A DNA stretch of 64,000 bases from Turbatrix aceti (lineage: Eukaryota > Nematoda > Chromadorea > Rhabditida > Panagrolaimidae). The first letter of the stretch is position 1; every line of letters starts with the position of its first letter. The stretch is taken from assembly GCA_963969345.1 (NCBI GenBank), contig OZ017770.1, positions 1,249,246 to 1,313,245 of the forward strand. The letters run 5' to 3'. Of the stretch, positions 59,205 through 64,000 are shown piece after piece. Made by a program: the position numbers and the translations under genes. The notes beneath the pieces are model-generated. The model ran no database searches, had not been told where the DNA came from, and saw only the letters and a program-made list of their open reading frames with translations.

Positions 59205-60677
59205 TTACGGGTTATTGTCGTCGATTTGCGCGTAAATGTCGATACAGAAATTGATGAACACCATGACGGCTGCGGCAACAAAGAAGATCACGTAGCGAGC
59301 TCTTGTGGGATGGAAATAGATAAAGATGCCAACAAGAACGAAAGCAGTGTTACAGAAGATCCAAAGGCGTCGATCGGGACGGACGGATACCGGGGCATCA
59401 GCTAGAAAAAGGTAAGACCATGGATATGATACATGATAAACAACAGACAAGTTGGTTAGTGACAAGTGCTGATACTTGTTAAAACATATAATGAAAAACA
59501 TTCAAAAGCTGCATGTCTGGCTGGTGCTGAAAATAGTGAAAACTGCATGCCAATAAGACCGTGTGATAAGACAACACATTTGTAACACAGATCAAAAAAC
59601 CCAAACAGACAGGACGAGAAACTAGGCACAGTGCACATCAACCACATACCTTCAAAGTCGATTTCACACTTGTTGCTGTCAGTGTTGCGACGATATCCGG
59701 AAGAGCACTCGCAATAGTACGATCCGTTGGTGTTGATGCAGACTTCGTGATCCGCCTGGCAATTGTTCAAAGCGGCATCGCTGCACTCATCGACGTCCTT
59801 GCAGCCAACAGTATCATCCATAGAATAGCCAGTACGACAAGCAAGACATCCTTTCGAGCTCTCATCAGTGCAGCCAGAAGCGCAGCCATCGAAGCAAGCA
59901 CGGCACTCAATCGACGTATCGGTCTTGGAGACAGCAAAGTAGTGAGCATCGCAATTGCTGCACATCGGACCGCTGTAGCCTTTCTCACAAGTGCACTTTC
60001 CGGAACCGATACGCAGTCCCGCGCCCTGAAAACTTTGTGTGAAAATGATCTCAGAATGAATAAATACTGACGTCGCATTTGCCGCGTCCAAAGCAAGGCT
60101 CAGCGTTCTTGGCCACGCCGGGGCACTTGTCACATAGTTTACCGAAATGACCAGGAAGGCAGCAGCGGCGAGATTCTTGAACACAAAGGTATTCGTACAA
60201 GTTCGGAGCAGTGTCTTGACTGTTACGGAACCAGTCCTCAATGACTTCTTCGTATTCCTCAAGAAGGTTGTGGCACTGAAAATGTGTATCGTGCAAAACG
60301 GGTAAAATACGGTAAAAACCTACGTGAAAGTTCAATTCCTTCAGACCCGAGTACTTGGAGGCGTCACCAATAGATTCCTTTTTGCAAGTGTGATCCAAAA
60401 CTTCGAGGAACCGAGTTTCGCTAAAAAAGGCAGAAATTTGGTTATAAAAACCAGAACCTAAAGCATACCTCGTAGCATAGCGGCCCAAGTTGCGTTCTTC
60501 CCAATCCGTATTACCACCGGCAAAATGGGCCTTTTCGGTCGCCAGTTTTCCAGCTTCAAACGACTTCACCAGATATTCGCAAAGAAGGCATCGTTGCTCC
60601 GAACTCTGAGTACCAGTCGGAATCGGGAGCAGGGAAAGCAAAGTAAAGAACACGTAGAAGACAGCCCGGAGCTTCAT
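59205..60677 (-). CDS. crld-1: CRELD-type protein (Cys-rich with EGF-like domains)
   Basis: Five exons: 60677-60469, 60420-60324, 60275-60072, 60025-59650, 59401-59205. They encode 360 residues. Features in order are a signal peptide (VFYVFFTLLSLLPIPTG), the N-terminal CRELD domain with CLLCEYLV and two conserved Trp-Glu-type segments (NTDWEERNLG, EDWFRNSQ), EGF-like and furin-like Cys repeats (CLPGHFGKLCDKCPG, CEKGYSGPMCSNC, CTDESSKGCLAC), a calcium-binding EGF (DVDECSDAALNNC), and two C-terminal membrane segments (TAFVLVGIFIYF, VIFFVAAAVMVFINF). That is the membrane form, as in CRELD1. In C. elegans CRLD-1 helps acetylcholine receptors assemble in the ER; a similar role is inferred. The start follows a GATGCAG acceptor about 15 bases upstream. 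It lies about 385 bp after the SLC36-type gene on the same strand, so the two could be an operon. Confidence 0.92.
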
Positions 60678-61062
60678 GTTAGAAACACAAAGCTGCATCC
60701 AACACAAAAAGAAGAAAAATAAATAAATAAATACACTTACACGTCAGCCGTAATAAAACAAATACCAGTACGAGCAAAAGCACTGACCGATCCGATCGGA
60801 CAGTGAGTACAACGTTGCTAAATAGTTTGAAAAAGTGCGCGCAGCTTGCAGCCTTGTGGGCGAATTGCACTCTCCCTGGTTAAGCGATTTTTCTGGAAGA
60901 TGCGCCTCCGAAAGTGGGGCGCTGTGTCTTGAGCCTATAATCCCCCGATACTAACCCATGCATCTTGACTGAATATTTATTGCATTTGTAAACCGTTTGA
61001 CGACTGTACATTGTCCGTAAATCACAGAAGAAAAGCAGCAAAAGACCGCGTATATTAAATTA
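60678..61062. other. Spacer between SLC36-type and CRELD genes
   Basis: A short spacer of 385 bases on the minus strand, with a pyrimidine-rich stretch and an acceptor just before the CRELD start. No gene was seen. The distance would suit either a separate promoter or SL2-type trans-splicing within an operon. Confidence 0.5.
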
Positions 61063-62851
61063 TTAGTGGAAAGTTGCAAAAATTTCCGATAGTGATGAGT
61101 ACGTTCCAGTGATAAAGCCAACCATTGCGAAGAACAACATGAGGAGGTTGGTTAGCCAGGTTTTAAAGTTTAGACGATTCTGGGCATAGCAGACTAGTAA
61201 ATCTATGATAGGTGGAAACAGGAGAGCAAGTGACGTGCATGCGACGGCGCCGATGAGGGAGATGAAGAGCGCAAGGTGAGGGACGAGCTCGGCAACTCCA
61301 CACGTGGCCAGCACGATGACGAATCGCATAAAGTAGATATACGATACTTGCTTTTCGACTGGGCATTTTCGGGTGATATATTTTTCGATGCGTTCGAGTG
61401 GTACGTAGAATTGTAGCGGATATGAGACCATAACGCAGAGGACGAACATGATTTTTAGTGCTTCATAAAACCTGAAAATCTAAGCAATTCTAATGTTTTC
61501 CTTGCACATGGAAAACTCACGGTTCGTTAGGAAGGTTAAGTGTAACGGTATCCTTCACGGCGTCACCGACAGAAAGATAGCCGTAAAATCCTGTGACAAT
61601 AAAAACTGCGAGGACGACAAGGCACGAAGAGTTCAAAACTCCATTCCAGGAAATAAAGAACTGCGGACGTTCCATGCGGTTTTCCAATGGCATGATCTGA
61701 AAGCCACAAACATATAAAAGCAATGGAAGAAGGCTGAAACACTCAAACTTACAACACAAACACCTTCGAAGGCGAACATGACAGTGCCAAAAAACAGAGG
61801 CAAGTTCTGAACGCTGCCAAACTTGGTAACATTGCTGAGCGGCTGTAAATGCGTAAAGAAGTAGTAAATGACGATTCCGACTGCCGAGAGGTAGATCATG
61901 TTGGCAGCAAATGCAAACGGAGCGAGGAGACGAAGTTGGCGGATCGAACAAATTCCCATGATGGGAACCAGAAGCAAGATCATCCAGATGGCAGTCGAAA
62001 TGTGAATGTTGGCGTTCTTTGCAAAGAACTGAAAGCTCGCAATGGCATTTTGACCAGTAGAAAATAGGGAAAAAAGGTCGACTCACGTCTTGCAGATTAT
62101 CAGCCATAAAGACAAAGTAAACGCAGCAGAAGCCAAGCTGGGCAGCAAAGATGTTAACGTTTACCAACTGCCTGTAATTCAAATTAAATTTGATATTGTT
62201 CGATGAAAGAAAACAAACTTGAAAAAGTATCCCCGGTTCGAAATCCAGGTTGGGCCAGCCTCAACTGCACCACGCATGATGTTGGCGTAGTCAATGAGCT
62301 CACGATTGTTTCTGTAATTTGCAAACCATAAGAAAGGTTGAGTCTCATAAAAACCAACCGTCGGCAAACAAAATGGGCAGCAAAAACCACGATCCTCATG
62401 CAGTAGAGGCAAACCGCACAGATGACAATCAAAAGGAACAATCCCAGCTGAAAACTTGCGTCTGTCATCAATGTATGACATTGCCAGATCACTCACGTAT
62501 AATCCAGAGTGCTTGAAAGCCAAAGGCAGGGATAGCAAACCCGTGCCGAGCATCGCCTTGATCATGTGGACAAAAGCTTGTTCTGGCGTAATGGTATTTG
62601 CCGTTTTTGGTCGATCCGCAAACAAGTATTCATCATCCGGATGCTCACCCGCAGCTCCGATAGCCCCGATTGTAACGACGCCATGATCACCCGATGATTC
62701 AACTCCCAAAGCCTAAAACGTTGGCAATCAATAGTCAAGAGAGTCAAGTAAACAAACTCACTTGAGCGGATTCATCTCCGGCTTGATGATTATCCAATGC
62801 AGCACTCATCCCGCCAGAAGTGCTGTAAATCACCGATAGATTCGAGCTCAT
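61063..62851 (-). CDS. SLC36/PAT-type amino acid transporter
   Basis: Eight exons: 62851-62762, 62712-62497, 62447-62359, 62311-62219, 62171-62087, 62028-61753, 61696-61521, 61471-61063. They encode 477 residues. The protein belongs to the amino acid/auxin permease superfamily. Proton-coupled SLC36 members carry small neutral amino acids across plasma or lysosomal membranes and can influence TORC1. Features are a soluble N-terminus, the family motif MIKAMLGTGLLSLPLAFKHSG opening TM1 (21 residues here include the KAMLGTGLL core), then about ten more membrane segments (LGLFLLIVICAVCLYCM, FGTVMFAFEGV, ILVBL-unrelated GFYGYLSVGD, FVIVLATCGVAELVP). Substrate cannot be told. Length fits the family. 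No clear acceptor precedes the ATG. Confidence 0.92.
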
Positions 62852-64000
62852 TTCATAGACATAGACCAATCAATAGACAGTCGATGTATCTCGACGTTTA
62901 ATTCACACGCGTTAAACAAAACAAAAACCTTGAAAAGTTTTCAGCCGCGATCAATTCATGACGTTTTATTCCGCAGACTATTATGTCCTTTAGTAAAACG
63001 CCACATATGTATTTTTGATTAAAAAGCGTAGCTCTTTTTTTCGTGGCAAGAAAATCCCCCCACCCGCGAAACAAACGTTCACAAAAATAAGTCGGTATGT
63101 TTTTTTAGCTTGGTAAAAGGCGACTACGCAAAAAATCAACTCCGAGAACATAGAAATCTGCAACGGAATATACACAAAGGATGTGTTTACCGCACACACA
63201 GTTCTGGCTATTGTTGCGTCTTGTTTTTTTCGCTGCTCATTTGCTTTTTTCCGCTTCATTCTAGCAAAGCAGCTGGGCAGATTGTTTTTTTTTGTTTTTT
63301 TATTGTAGGACATGCATGATGATACTGGTGTCTCACATCAGAGCTCTGCTTCGCGATTGCAGTCGTGCAATCACATATCAGGTAAACAGAGCTGCAATTT
63401 TCGCTCTTTGGTCAAAATAGGCAGGCACTTTATTTTCTGTTCACGCATCTTTCCCGTGTTTCCCCGGGTACCAAACATAGTCGTTGTTCACATCATCTCT
63501 GTTGTCAGTCGTCGTTTGGTGTTGCGTATTTTGGTCTAACCTGTCGCGATCATTGGTGATGATTCTATTCTTTTGCATGTAACAGTCTGAGTTGTCCGAC
63601 AAATTCTGGTCCTTGTTTTGCCTAGATTGCTTCTTTGCTTCATTTATAGACGCGTATTTTGCTTCCTTGCTTGATGCGTACTATGATACACTTATAACAC
63701 ATATATATATATATAAGTACATTCAGTCCAAGGTCATCCATACCTGTCGTCGATCGGTCAGTAGTATCACTGATGTTGCGCGTATTATATTTGAGGATAA
63801 ACAGGTAACGCGTACTCTTATTCCCAGGTTGTTGTTGTAATTTAAAAAAATTCGAACCGGTAACAACCCTGCACCAACGATCATTTCTGATTGATTGATG
63901 CATGTTTATCGCGTATAAATATGTCTACACTCCTGCTGTTCTGGCTTGGTTTAAATAAAGGGTTTCTGAGGACCATGATAATCGGACCATTTCTCATAGG
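62852..64000. other. Upstream region of the SLC36-type gene to the window edge
   Basis: No gene was recognised. A (TA)n run lies at 63700-63714. Short plus-strand frames at 63110-63319 and 63592-63840 are not convincing. Confidence 0.5.

Noticed and set aside
1..64000. CRISPR arrays, prokaryotic operons or phage features
   Set aside because: The sequence is eukaryotic throughout; the only regularly spaced repeat (GCGTGGATGC) belongs to a TIR transposon and occurs in both orientations.

Overview
The window looks like nuclear DNA of a nematode. The evidence is short introns of about 45-55 bp with GT(A/G)AGT donors and TTTNAG acceptors, acceptor-like sites a few bases to a few tens of bases before many start codons (typical of spliced-leader trans-splicing), and the gene content: a patched-related (PTR) protein, a cytoplasmic intermediate filament with a lamin tail, two transthyretin-like secreted proteins and a LIN-1-type ETS factor. 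The species cannot be named from the sequence. Gene models were assembled by hand from open frames and splice sites. For every complete model the exon lengths sum to a multiple of three.

Layout. 1-9.3 kb, minus strand: a patched-related gene (3' end outside the window), an intermediate filament gene and a prolyl 4-hydroxylase alpha subunit. 9.8-18.65 kb: a large inverted duplication. The left arm holds the minus-strand gene for COPII coat protein Sec24. The right arm holds a plus-strand Sec24 paralogue that lost the original N-terminus and gained a new first exon. The UFMylation factor gene ufbp-1/DDRGK1 lies between the arms, head to head with the parental Sec24. A third, broken Sec24 scrap lies at 20 kb. 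21.4-38.4 kb, minus strand: lin-1, with three 3' exons at 21.4-23.9 kb and a first coding exon 14.4 kb away at 38.3 kb. The intervening intron holds a 976-bp TIR element and several coding-like stretches. 40.7-42.3 kb: a divergent hexokinase. 42.3-47.3 kb: gene-poor sequence with a non-LTR retrotransposon remnant and a second TIR element. 47.3-52.1 kb, minus: a peptide-receptor-like GPCR and a 2-hydroxyacyl-CoA lyase/acetolactate synthase-like (ILVBL) gene. 53.2-58.5 kb, plus: two transthyretin-like genes and a large, very basic protein that I do not recognise. 59.2-62.9 kb, minus: a CRELD chaperone-like gene and an SLC36-type amino acid transporter.

Several genes serve the secretory and ER system (Sec24, its paralogue, UFBP1, prolyl hydroxylase, CRELD, ILVBL). 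The minus-strand pair SLC36-CRELD is close enough (about 385 bp) to be an operon candidate. No bacterial, viral or CRISPR features were seen, and no tRNA or rRNA gene was found by eye.

The strongest points for follow-up are the chimeric Sec24 paralogue with its mosaic identity to the parent, the remote lin-1 first exon carrying a SUMO-type motif, the hexokinase with a changed phosphate-binding loop, and the two TIR elements.
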